Source: JBAZWV01 sp964393325 (GTDB taxonomy: Bacteria > Patescibacteriota > Patescibacteriia > 2-12-FULL-60-25). Taken from it: a DNA stretch of 45,523 nt. The stretch covers positions 1 to 45,523 of the forward strand of contig CAYMTE010000008.1 in the NCBI GenBank assembly GCA_964393325.1, written 5' to 3'. Positions within the stretch are counted from its first letter, which is position 1, and each line of letters starts with the position of its first letter. The notes beneath the pieces were generated by a model. The model was not told the origin of the DNA and searched no databases. It worked only from the letters and a program-made list of their open reading frames with translations. The position numbers were made by a program, and so were the translations under genes. Positions 38,825 to 45,523 of this stretch are shown here, one piece after another.

Positions 38825-40255
38825 ATGACGACATCGAATGAACTTTCGATCACGCAGGCACGCGCCGCGTTGGATCGAGGCGACCTTTCTTCCGTTGACG
38901 TGACGCGCGCGTGTCTCGACGCGATCCGTTCGCGCGACGGCGCGATTCATGCGTTTTTGGACGTGTACGAAGAAGAGGCGCTTGAGGCGGCGCGCCGGGC
39001 GGATGACCGACGAGCGAACGGCGAGACGTTTGGTGTTCTTGATGGCATTCCGATTGCGCTCAAAGACAACATCCTTGTGCAGGGGAAGCGTTGCACGGCG
39101 GGATCAAAAATCCTTTCGACGTACGTTGCCGCTTCTGATGCAACCGTGACACGCAAGCTTCTTGAACAAGGCGCGGTGATCCTTGGAAAAACGAATTTGG
39201 ATGAATTCGCAATGGGTTCTTCAACGGAACATTCCGCCTACGGGCCGACGCATCATCCGAATGATCCGGAGCGTGTTGCGGGTGGCTCATCCGGCGGAAG
39301 CGCGGCGGCAGTTGCGGCGCATATGTGTCTCGCGGCGCTCGGATCGGACACGGGTGGATCTATTCGACAGCCAGCGTCATTTTGTGGGATTGTCGGTCTC
39401 AAACCGACCTATGGGCGTGTTTCGCGTTCGGGTCTGATCGCTATGGCATCGTCGCTTGATCAGATAGGTCCCATGACGAAGACCGTCGAAGATGCGGCGC
39501 TGCTTGCATCGGTTATGAGCAGCGTGGATCGCATGGATCAAACGACGGTTGAGATGCCACCAATCGACGTGGCGTGGCGCGAGAGTTTGTCAGGTGTTCG
39601 TATTGGATTACCGCGTCAGGCGTGGAGCGTGAAGGGGATGGATGACGGCGTGCGCGCGGCGGTTGAGTCGTCGATCGGGATTTTGCGCGCGCTTGGTGCG
39701 GAAATCGTTGACGTGGATTTGCCCTACGCAGATGAGGCACTCGCGGTCTACTACGTTGTTATGCCATGCGAAGTATCTGCAAACCTTTCCCGTTTCGATG
39801 GGATTCGATACGGGCTTCGGAAGGAAAACGTTCCACTGTTTGAAACGTACGCCGCATCTCGTTCGGAGGGGTTTGGTCCAGAAACGCGTCGACGTATTTT
39901 GCTGGGGACGTACGCATTGTCGCGTGGATACTACGATGCGTATTACCTGCAGGCGAAAAAAGTGCAGACGTTGATTCGACGTGGATACGAGTCCGCATTC
40001 CAGGACGTGGACGTGTTGCTTACGCCGACGGCGCCAACGACCGCGTGGAAGCTTGGAGAAAAGAGTGCGGATCCGCTCGCGATGTACCTGGAAGACGTGT
40101 ATACCGTGAGCGCGAACGTTGCCGGAATTCCGGCGATGTCGATTCCATGCGGCACCGCCGCTGGAATGCCAGTCGGCATGCACCTCTCTGCCTCGTGGAT
40201 GAATGAATCGCTGCTCCTCGCGGTCGCCGGTGCCTTCGAACGCGCGAGACAATAG
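38825..40255 (+). CDS. gatA: Glu-tRNA(Gln)/Asp-tRNA(Asn) amidotransferase subunit A
   Basis: Amidase-signature subunit that produces ammonia from glutamine for tRNA-dependent amidation. Ser-cisSer-Lys triad: K80 (IALKDN), S155 (GGSSGGS) and S179 (SDTGGSIRQP). 476 residues, standard. It lies 5 nt after gatC. GatB, which receives the ammonia, is not in the window. With tRNA-Gln at 159-232 this supports the indirect route to Gln-tRNA. Confidence 0.96.
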   Translation: MTTSNELSITQARAALDRGDLSSVDVTRACLDAIRSRDGAIHAFLDVYEEEALEAARRADDRRANGETFGVLDGIPIALKDNILVQGKRCTAGSKILSTYVAASDATVTRKLLEQGAVILGKTNLDEFAMGSSTEHSAYGPTHHPNDPERVAGGSSGGSAAAVAAHMCLAALGSDTGGSIRQPASFCGIVGLKPTYGRVSRSGLIAMASSLDQIGPMTKTVEDAALLASVMSSVDRMDQTTVEMPPIDVAWRESLSGVRIGLPRQAWSVKGMDDGVRAAVESSIGILRALGAEIVDVDLPYADEALAVYYVVMPCEVSANLSRFDGIRYGLRKENVPLFETYAASRSEGFGPETRRRILLGTYALSRGYYDAYYLQAKKVQTLIRRGYESAFQDVDVLLTPTAPTTAWKLGEKSADPLAMYLEDVYTVSANVAGIPAMSIPCGTAAGMPVGMHLSASWMNESLLLAVAGAFERARQ

Positions 40256-40258
40256 CGT

Positions 40259-40720
40259 ATGGAAGATATCGTCGTGGAAACCGGAGGGAGTAACACGATG
40301 ATGTTCGTGTGGATCTTGCTGATCCTTGGTATTGCGGCGCTTGCAATCTACGGCGTCATGCGATTGATTCGTCTGCTCTCGCGTCCCGAGATGCACGGGC
40401 TGACACGTGAGCAGGTTTCTGCGCGTTGGAAGGAGATCCGACAGACGGCGACGCAAGGTCAGATGGGCGCGAAGCTCGCGGTGATGGAGGCGGACACGCT
40501 CTTGGACTCCGCATTGAAGTCCATGCTGATGCCCGGAACAACGCTCGGCGAGCGATTGAAGATCGCGTGCTACAAGTATCCGCGCTTGAAAGATGTGTGG
40601 TGGGCGCATAAGATTCGCAATCAGTTGGTGCACGAAGCCACCTTCCAGCTTTCGACGCGTATGGCGTCGCAAGCGCTCGACGAATTTGAAAAAGCGTTTC
40701 GTATCTTGAATCTTCTCTAA
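40259..40720 (+). CDS. Membrane protein with HEPN-like R-x4-H motif
   Basis: 153 residues: one membrane helix (about 15-37), then a helical cytosolic domain. The C-terminal part contains KIRNQLVHEATF, with R120 and H125 in the R-x4-H spacing of HEPN RNases, flanked by helices as in HEPN domains (EADTLLDSALKSM before, ALDEFEKAFRIL after). I recall similar genes as hypothetical proteins in Parcubacteria. It follows gatA by 3 nt, so it may belong to the same transcript. Whether it cleaves RNA is untested; no antitoxin-like partner lies next to it. Confidence 0.6.
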   Translation: MEDIVVETGGSNTMMFVWILLILGIAALAIYGVMRLIRLLSRPEMHGLTREQVSARWKEIRQTATQGQMGAKLAVMEADTLLDSALKSMLMPGTTLGERLKIACYKYPRLKDVWWAHKIRNQLVHEATFQLSTRMASQALDEFEKAFRILNLL

Positions 40721-40787
40721 GGTGGGTTACGGTTTTTTGAGGGATATCTGAAATGGTTCTTCGGATGTCTTATGAACATGGACGGAT

Positions 40788-41534
40788 ATGATTCCTTGGA
40801 TTTCTTCTACAGCAATACATCTTGGTCCGATCACGATTCAAACGTGGGGGATGTTCGTTGCCGCCGGCTTTCTCATCGCGACGTTTATCGCGGCTCGGCG
40901 CGCCGTTGCCCGAGGCCTTGATCCGGCGCACGTGTGGGACATGGCGTTTTGGATCTTTTTGTGCGCGTTTATCGGCGCCAGGCTTGTCCATGTCTTGTTG
41001 TACGAGCCGAGTTACTATCTCGCGCATCCTATTGAAGCGATTGATCCGCGAATGCCGGGGTATGCCATCATGGGAGGATTTTTCGGTGGTGCGGCTGCGG
41101 TATATCTGTACACGCGCCGAAAGCGGCTGGATCTCATGTCATATGCGGATACGCTCATGTGGGGCGTGCCCTGGGGGTGTGGGATTGGTCGGATTGGATG
41201 TTTTCTGATCCATGACCATCCGGGCACATTGACCTCATTTGTGTTAGGCGTTCGATATCCGGACGGAAAAACGCGACACGACCTCGGCTTGTATCTGTCT
41301 ATTGTCGGCTTTGCGATCGGGATAGCGTTTTTACTTGTTGATCGCAAGCTCGGAAAAAAGACCCCGGCAGGGTTTTGGGTTGGGTTGTTTTTGATCGTGG
41401 ACGGGGTGCTTCGGTTTTGGTTAGATTGGTTGCGCGTCATCGATCGTCGCGTATGGTTGTTGACGCCAACGCAATGGATCGTCATTGCGACCGTTGGTCT
41501 CGGTGTCTACCTTGTCGCACGAGGCCGGCGTTGA
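40788..41534 (+). CDS. lgt: Prolipoprotein diacylglyceryl transferase Lgt (divergent)
   Basis: Seven-helix membrane enzyme that lipidates the lipobox Cys using phosphatidylglycerol. Family landmarks are the GMFVAAGFLIATF start, GYAIMGGFFGG, and GCGIGRIGCFLIHDHPGTLTS. Compared with E. coli Lgt, the His of SFHGG (H103) is Met, and the GRLGNFING loop reads GRIGCFLIH, so two residues regarded as important differ. Other Patescibacteria seem to share the IHDHPG variant (memory). It is probably still an Lgt, with altered chemistry or lipid use. A lipoprotein candidate lies at 8491. Confidence 0.85.
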   Translation: MIPWISSTAIHLGPITIQTWGMFVAAGFLIATFIAARRAVARGLDPAHVWDMAFWIFLCAFIGARLVHVLLYEPSYYLAHPIEAIDPRMPGYAIMGGFFGGAAAVYLYTRRKRLDLMSYADTLMWGVPWGCGIGRIGCFLIHDHPGTLTSFVLGVRYPDGKTRHDLGLYLSIVGFAIGIAFLLVDRKLGKKTPAGFWVGLFLIVDGVLRFWLDWLRVIDRRVWLLTPTQWIVIATVGLGVYLVARGRR

Positions 41535-41540
41535 TACTAT
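41533..41540 (+). promoter_or_regulatory. -10 region of trxB, near-leaderless
   Basis: TTGATACTAT offers GATACT (41533-41538) or TACTAT (41535-41540), 8 or 6 nt before the trxB ATG at 41547. Confidence 0.4.
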
Positions 41541-41546
41541 TTTGAC

Positions 41547-42458
41547 ATGTACGATGTCGCTGTCCTTGGTGCAGGTCCTGCGGGGCTCGCAGCAAGTGTG
41601 TATTTTGCTCGTCAAAAATTGAACTTCGCGGTTTTCACAAAAGATGTTGGTGGATATGCGCTATTTAGTGATGACGTTGAGAACTATCTCGGCTTCCATC
41701 TCTTGAATGGCGTTGAACTCGTTGCAAAATTCAAGGAGCATCTCAAGGACTACGAGGGACAGTTTGAATTGCGTGAGGGTGAACCGGCCTCGCGTGTTGA
41801 AGCCGTTCCAGGAGGATTCCGTATCACAACGCCTAAAGGGGCCTATGAGACGCGATCAATCCTTCTCGCGACGGGTACTACGCACCGCATGCTGAATGTT
41901 CCGGGGGAGAAGGAGCTCTACGGACATGGCGTTACATATTGCGCAACGTGCGACGCGCCATTGTTTCGGGAGAAAAAGGTGTACGTTATTGGCGGTGGAA
42001 ACAGTGCGATGGACGCGGCGCTCTTTTTTGAAAAATACACCTCGAACGTCATTATCGTCTCGTTGAACCCTGCGCTTTCGGGCGATGCCGTTCTTCGTCA
42101 GCACGTCTTGAAGAGTTCGAATATCACTGTGTATGCTTCGACGAAAACGACGCAGATTGTTGGAACGTCAACGGTAACGGGAATTGGATTGCTTGGTCCT
42201 GACGGGAAGGAGCGCGTTGAACCGGCAGATGGTGTGTGTATCGAAGTCGGTCTTCGCCCCCTCACGGAGTTCATTGATATCGTCCAAAAAGATCAGAATG
42301 GCCACATTGTGATTGATAAAACAAATGCAACGTCCGTGCCCGGGATTTTTGCCGCAGGAGATGTGACGGATGTCTCGCAAAAGCAGATTGCGGTTGCGGT
42401 CGGGGAGGGAAGCAAGGCCGCACTTCAAATTATTTCGTGGTTACAACATCAGTCGTGA
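41547..42458 (+). CDS. trxB: Thioredoxin reductase
   Basis: FAD/NADPH flavoenzyme. FAD-binding GAGPAGLAASVY (8-19), redox pair C132-A-T-C135 in YCATCDAPLF, NADPH-binding GGGNSAMDAA and the C-terminal AAGDVTDVSQKQIAVAVGEG. 303 residues, normal. It would reduce thioredoxin or the glutaredoxin (4066) and feed the peroxiredoxins. No thioredoxin gene is in the window. Followed 41 nt later by a DsbA-like gene. Confidence 0.95.
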   Translation: MYDVAVLGAGPAGLAASVYFARQKLNFAVFTKDVGGYALFSDDVENYLGFHLLNGVELVAKFKEHLKDYEGQFELREGEPASRVEAVPGGFRITTPKGAYETRSILLATGTTHRMLNVPGEKELYGHGVTYCATCDAPLFREKKVYVIGGGNSAMDAALFFEKYTSNVIIVSLNPALSGDAVLRQHVLKSSNITVYASTKTTQIVGTSTVTGIGLLGPDGKERVEPADGVCIEVGLRPLTEFIDIVQKDQNGHIVIDKTNATSVPGIFAAGDVTDVSQKQIAVAVGEGSKAALQIISWLQHQS

Positions 42459-42499
42459 AAGAATACTCATCGTAACGCGTAGTACGTAACATAGCTTGT

Positions 42500-43168
42500 A
42501 TGCCTTCATCAGATCAGCTTCAAAAAGGGTTTTTGCTTGGTTCGATTCTTCTCGGCGTTCTCATTATCGGTGGTCTTGCGTGGGCCATTGCGTCGGGTCC
42601 GGGACCGGCTCCGCGTCGAGCGTTTCATGATCAGAATGATCCGACGTATGGCGCAGAAACGAATCACATTGTCCGAATGTATGGGGATTTTCAGTGCCCG
42701 GCATGTCGATCCGCGGAATCTGCTGTAAAAGCGATCCGAGAAAAATATAAGGATCGTGTGAAATTTATTTGGAATGATTTTCCATTGCAGAGCCTGCATT
42801 CGAATGCCCTCCTTGCGGCAAATGCTGCACGATGTGCCGAGGCGCAAGGGAAGTTTTGGGAGTATCACGACAAATTGTACGAGGATCAACCGAGCTGGGA
42901 CTCGCTTCAGGATCCATCCCAAAAGTTTAAGGACTACGCGAATGCACTAGATATTCCGGCGGAGCCTTTCGCGGCTTGTCTTGCATCGCGAGAACATCAG
43001 CCGAAAATAATGGAAGATCTGAAAGAAGGGGAGCAGATTGGTGTGAATGCGACTCCGACATTCTATCTGAATGATGTGCAGGCTGTTGGTATTTTAACGC
43101 TTCAAGATTGGGAGGCGAAAATTCAGGCATTGATTGCAGAGCCGGCGGCGTCGTCTTCCGCTCCGTAG
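42500..43168 (+). CDS. Membrane-anchored DsbA-like thioredoxin (CPAC)
   Basis: 222 residues: N-terminal membrane anchor (about 9-32), Pro-rich linker and a DsbA-type domain with C66-P-A-C69 in YGDFQCPACRSAE and the cis-Pro loop NATPTFYLND. The second of three paralogues. A TAACAT box 7 nt upstream could give a near-leaderless mRNA. With the CPFC protein next to it, it may provide disulfide exchange outside the cell, for example for Cys-containing pilins (inference). Confidence 0.88.
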   Translation: MPSSDQLQKGFLLGSILLGVLIIGGLAWAIASGPGPAPRRAFHDQNDPTYGAETNHIVRMYGDFQCPACRSAESAVKAIREKYKDRVKFIWNDFPLQSLHSNALLAANAARCAEAQGKFWEYHDKLYEDQPSWDSLQDPSQKFKDYANALDIPAEPFAACLASREHQPKIMEDLKEGEQIGVNATPTFYLNDVQAVGILTLQDWEAKIQALIAEPAASSSAP

Positions 43169-43239
43169 GGGGTTGACAGATGCGCTCGACAGCCCAATTC
43201 CTCATCGTTACACTAATTCCGCTTATTTCTTGATTTTCT

Positions 43240-44007
43240 ATGTCCATGTCCCAAGAAACTTCTTCTCACGGTGGCGTCCTGAACGGAAGCCCGAAAGCGA
43301 TGTTCCTTCTCGGTCTTTTCGTCGGAGTGTCTTCTGTGACGACGATCTGTCTCGCGCTCCTTCTCGGATTATTGCTTTCCGGAAAGAGCTTGGGGACGGC
43401 TGCGCTCGCGGCGAATAATCCAACGGTGAATCAGCCAACCGCTGTTGGGACGAATGATCCGACGACGCCTCCCGCGGCACCGGTCAAGCCGCTCGATGAA
43501 AAAAATGATCACATTCGTGGAGCGAAGAATGCGAAAGTGACATTGATCGAATACTCTGATTTTGAATGCCCCTTCTGCCTTCGTCACGAAGACAGTTTGA
43601 AGCAAGCGCTTACGGATTATCCAAACGATGTGCGTGTTGTGTATCGCCACTTCCCATTGTCCTTCCACCCAGAAGCACAGAAAGCAGCAGAGGCTTCGGA
43701 GTGTGCAGCGAAGCAGGGGAAGTTCTGGGAGATGCATGACGAAATTTTCAAGGCGAATGCTGCCGGAACGATGTCTGTTGCAAAGTGGAAGGAGGCTGCA
43801 AAGACCTTGAAGCTGGATACCGCGAAGTTTGATAAGTGTCTTGATTCGAGCGAAACAGCCGCGGCGATTGCTCAATCGGAACAGGAAGGTGCTTCAGCGG
43901 GCATCGCAGGAACACCAGGAACGTTCGTCAATGGTCAGCTTGTCGAGGGCGCGGTTCCGTACGCGACCTTGAAGCAGGTTATCGAACAGGCTCTCAAGAA
44001 CAGCTAA
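43240..44007 (+). CDS. Membrane-anchored DsbA-like thioredoxin (CPFC)
   Basis: 255 residues: anchor (about 20-47), a long Asn/Thr/Pro-rich linker (60-85), then the DsbA domain with C110-P-F-C113 in YSDFECPFCLRHE and the cis-Pro loop AGTPGTFVNGQ. This is the third paralogue, 71 nt after the CPAC one, and ends with a strong terminator. Similar membrane DsbA proteins are frequent in CPR genomes (general knowledge). Confidence 0.9.
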   Translation: MSMSQETSSHGGVLNGSPKAMFLLGLFVGVSSVTTICLALLLGLLLSGKSLGTAALAANNPTVNQPTAVGTNDPTTPPAAPVKPLDEKNDHIRGAKNAKVTLIEYSDFECPFCLRHEDSLKQALTDYPNDVRVVYRHFPLSFHPEAQKAAEASECAAKQGKFWEMHDEIFKANAAGTMSVAKWKEAAKTLKLDTAKFDKCLDSSETAAAIAQSEQEGASAGIAGTPGTFVNGQLVEGAVPYATLKQVIEQALKNS

Positions 44008-44025
44008 GCTGTCTGAGAAGAGCAG

Positions 44026-44056
44026 ACGCCCCGGTTATTCCGGGGCGTTTGATTTT
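44026..44056 (+). terminator. Terminator after the dsbA-like pair
   Basis: Perfect 9-bp stem ACGCCCCGG/CCGGGGCGT (44026-44034 with 44040-44048) and TTGATTTT. Confidence 0.9.
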
Positions 44057-44060
44057 CGGG

Positions 44061-44066
44061 TAAAGT
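44061..44066 (+). promoter_or_regulatory. -10 box of the LUD gene, leaderless
   Basis: TAAAGT placed 9 nt before the ATG at 44076, directly after the preceding terminator. Confidence 0.35.
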
Positions 44067-44075
44067 GTACATCGT

Positions 44076-44693
44076 ATGACATACGATCTTCTTGCAAGTC
44101 AGGAACAGGTTCAGCGCACGATGGATGCGTTGAAGACGAATGGGTTTGAACCGATGCTTGTCCAATCACGTCAGGAGGCTCTAGAGCGGATCAAAACCTT
44201 GATCCCGCAGGGCGCATCCGTGATGACGGGTGCGTCACGTACGCTTGAAGAAATCGGTTTTGTTGATCTGTTGAAGGCGGGTGGGCACGGGTGGAATAAT
44301 CTCAAGGATGCGATCGTTGCTGAAAAAGATCCGGTTGCTCAGAACGATCTCCGTCAACAGTCTGTCCATGCGGAATACTTTTTGGTTAGCGTCCATGCGG
44401 TGACGGAGGCGGGGCAACTGATTCATGCGTCAAATTCCGGAAGTCAGATTCCGTCTATTGCGTTTACGTCAAAGAACGTCATCTTTGTCGTTGGCACGCA
44501 AAAAATCGTCCCAACGCTCGAAGAGGGAATGGCGCGACTCCATGACTATGTGTTTCCGCTCGAAGATGCGCGTATGAAATCCACTGGAGCGCCGGGAAGT
44601 CAGATTTCAAAGATTTTGATTTCGGAGCGCGAGCCATCGTTTATGCAACGGACGATGCGCGTCTTGTTTGTGAACGAGAAGTTGGGATTTTAA
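44076..44693 (+). CDS. LUD-domain protein (LutC/YkgG family)
   Basis: 205-residue stand-alone LUD (DUF162) domain. Known members (LutB/LutC) act in lactate oxidation or bind acidic metabolites; the rest are uncharacterised. Recognisable parts are GASVMTGASRTLEEIG, the central AEYFLVSVHAVTEAGQLIHASNSGSQIP and FVVGTQKIVP. No LutA or LutB partner is visible, so the role here is unknown. Flanked by terminators on both sides, so it is a single-gene unit. Confidence 0.85.
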   Translation: MTYDLLASQEQVQRTMDALKTNGFEPMLVQSRQEALERIKTLIPQGASVMTGASRTLEEIGFVDLLKAGGHGWNNLKDAIVAEKDPVAQNDLRQQSVHAEYFLVSVHAVTEAGQLIHASNSGSQIPSIAFTSKNVIFVVGTQKIVPTLEEGMARLHDYVFPLEDARMKSTGAPGSQISKILISEREPSFMQRTMRVLFVNEKLGF

Positions 44694-44704
44694 CACCGCC
44701 ATTC

Positions 44705-44726
44705 ACCGCCTAAACGGGCGGTTTTT
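44705..44726 (+). terminator. Terminator of the LUD gene
   Basis: ACCGCC/GGCGGT stem (44705-44710 with 44717-44722), then five T. Confidence 0.85.
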
Positions 44727-44752
44727 GGATCGGCGATGATCTCGGGATCTTT

Positions 44753-45523
44753 TTAGCTGGATCGGGCGTTCTTCATGACGAGATCCACGAATTGCTCAAA
44801 TGAGATTCCTGCGGCTTCCGCGGCTTTTGGAAATAGGCTTTTCGGTGTCAGTCCGACGCCTCCTGGCGTGTTTGTTTCGAGGACATACGGCTCACCGTCT
44901 GCAATGATAAAATCCGTGCGAGAAAAACTTCCAAGGTCAAGATCTTGGTGAATACGCAATGCGATCTCCTGTACTTTTCGTTGTAGTGCGTCGGGCAGAG
45001 AAGGGGCGAACGGGATCTCCCGACTTTCTCCCGAATATTTGTTCGCGTAATCAAACCAACCATTGTCAGGAGGCACGATTTCGATGACGGGGAGGGCTTG
45101 TGTGAGTAATACTCCCACGGTGACTTCGGTTCCTCGCAGGTACGTTTCAACGAATAATCGATCGTTGAGTTGAAAAATGGCGCTCGTTTTTTCGTGTTCG
45201 AGATCTTGCGGTGTAAACAGGAGGGCGACTTCATGCGAAGAACCGCCATTTGCCGCTTTGAGGACGCAGGGAAAGCCGAATCGCATGATGTCGCTTTTGT
45301 CTTGGACGACCGTCCACGTCGCTGTGCGTATGTCTTTCGCGTCGCAATATTCTTTAAAGAGGATTTTATCGAATGCGGTCCGCGAACCTGTCGGGTTGGA
45401 TCCCACGTAGGGGATTCCTGATGATGCGAGATATCGGTATAGTGCGCCGTCTTCGCCATCTTTGCCGTGGAGAACGGGGAAGCAAAGGTCGACACGATCG
45501 AGGTGCTTGCCGAGCTCATCGTA
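44753..45523 (-). CDS. ddl: D-alanine-D-alanine ligase, N-terminus beyond the window
   Basis: ATP-grasp enzyme making D-Ala-D-Ala for peptidoglycan. The frame runs open to the window edge (256 codons seen). Visible: HGKDGEDG (canonical HGxxGEDG) near the edge, GIPYVGSNP, the ATP-grasp core PCVLKAANGGSSHEV, a later SRTDFIIADG and the metal-binding ETNTPGGVGLTPKSLFP. The P-G-G-V-G stretch replaces the more usual N-T-x-P-G-(F/M)-T. An internal GTG (45406) is not the start, since conserved sequence lies upstream. Minus strand, convergent with the LUD gene. Confidence 0.93.
   Translation of the reverse strand, partial: YDELGKHLDRVDLCFPVLHGKDGEDGALYRYLASSGIPYVGSNPTGSRTAFDKILFKEYCDAKDIRTATWTVVQDKSDIMRFGFPCVLKAANGGSSHEVALLFTPQDLEHEKTSAIFQLNDRLFVETYLRGTEVTVGVLLTQALPVIEIVPPDNGWFDYANKYSGESREIPFAPSLPDALQRKVQEIALRIHQDLDLGSFSRTDFIIADGEPYVLETNTPGGVGLTPKSLFPKAAEAAGISFEQFVDLVMKNARSS

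Noticed and set aside
39608..40672. 354-codon open frame antisense to gatA and the HEPN-like gene
   Set aside because: Opposite strand of genes with complete catalytic motifs; spans two real genes and has His/Arg-rich nonsense composition.
1..45523. CRISPR array or classical insertion sequence
   Set aside because: No regularly spaced identical repeats and no transposase gene were seen; the repeats present are dispersed hairpin elements.

Overview
The window looks like a chromosomal fragment of an uncultivated, small-genome Candidatus Patescibacteria (CPR) bacterium, probably close to the Uhrbacteria/Magasanikbacteria-type Parcubacteria. This placement is inference from gene content and style, since no rRNA is present. 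The grounds are: densely packed genes with 1-20 nt gaps or ATGA overlaps, very few Shine-Dalgarno sites, short single-domain proteins, a patescibacterial-style type IV pilus cluster, GatCA with tRNA-Gln(UUG), peptidoglycan genes (murJ, ddl), and an orphan protein family (35373-36287) that I recall only from such genomes. There is a 100-N scaffold gap at 34774-34873.

Layout. 1-2401: hairpin-rich repeat, tRNA-Gln, DsbB/BdbC, a small Smr protein, a secreted thermonuclease and a DsbA-like protein. 2473-6078: leucyl aminopeptidase, glutaredoxin, then a minus-strand oxidative-defence group (PrxQ/BCP, superoxide dismutase, 2-Cys peroxiredoxin). 6261-10697: an accessory stretch with two paralogous, divergently transcribed HD-superfamily proteins (one lacking key catalytic residues), a lipoprotein and two unknown proteins. 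10699-16245: era, an RlmD-like methyltransferase carrying an in-frame repeat insertion, a SpoU methyltransferase, a glycosyltransferase, a Rieske ferredoxin and murJ. 16300-22365: lepA with a duplicated 5' end, a 32-residue membrane peptide, recJ, an ABC exporter and RNase H. 22396-35240: type IV pilus locus (surface protein, PilM/N/O/P-like, PilB, CheY-like receiver, PilC, two pilins, PilD, four minor pilins). 35373-45523: orphan-family gene, ligA, gatC, gatA, a HEPN-like membrane protein, lgt, thioredoxin reductase, two more DsbA-like proteins, a LUD protein and a truncated D-Ala-D-Ala ligase.

How the genes fit together. Three membrane-anchored DsbA-like thioredoxins, a DsbB, thioredoxin reductase, glutaredoxin, SOD and two peroxiredoxins form a large thiol/oxygen-defence set for a presumably fermentative cell. 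The pilus genes give a near-complete assembly machine; no pilT retraction ATPase or pilQ secretin is visible here. GatCA plus tRNA-Gln fits the indirect Glu-tRNA(Gln) pathway.

The points most worth following up are: (1) the 40-bp duplication of the lepA start around a 108-bp hairpin insert, which creates a 48-codon leader ORF ending one base before the present lepA ATG; (2) a dispersed GTCATTCCGAC-type element family, one copy of which adds about 26 residues inside an RNA methyltransferase and another supplies a start codon; (3) the HD/pseudo-HD divergent gene pair; (4) two distinct gene-expression grammars, with apparently leaderless core genes and TTGACx-17-TAxxxx plus strong Shine-Dalgarno accessory genes; (5) a false assembly gap in the last pilus gene.
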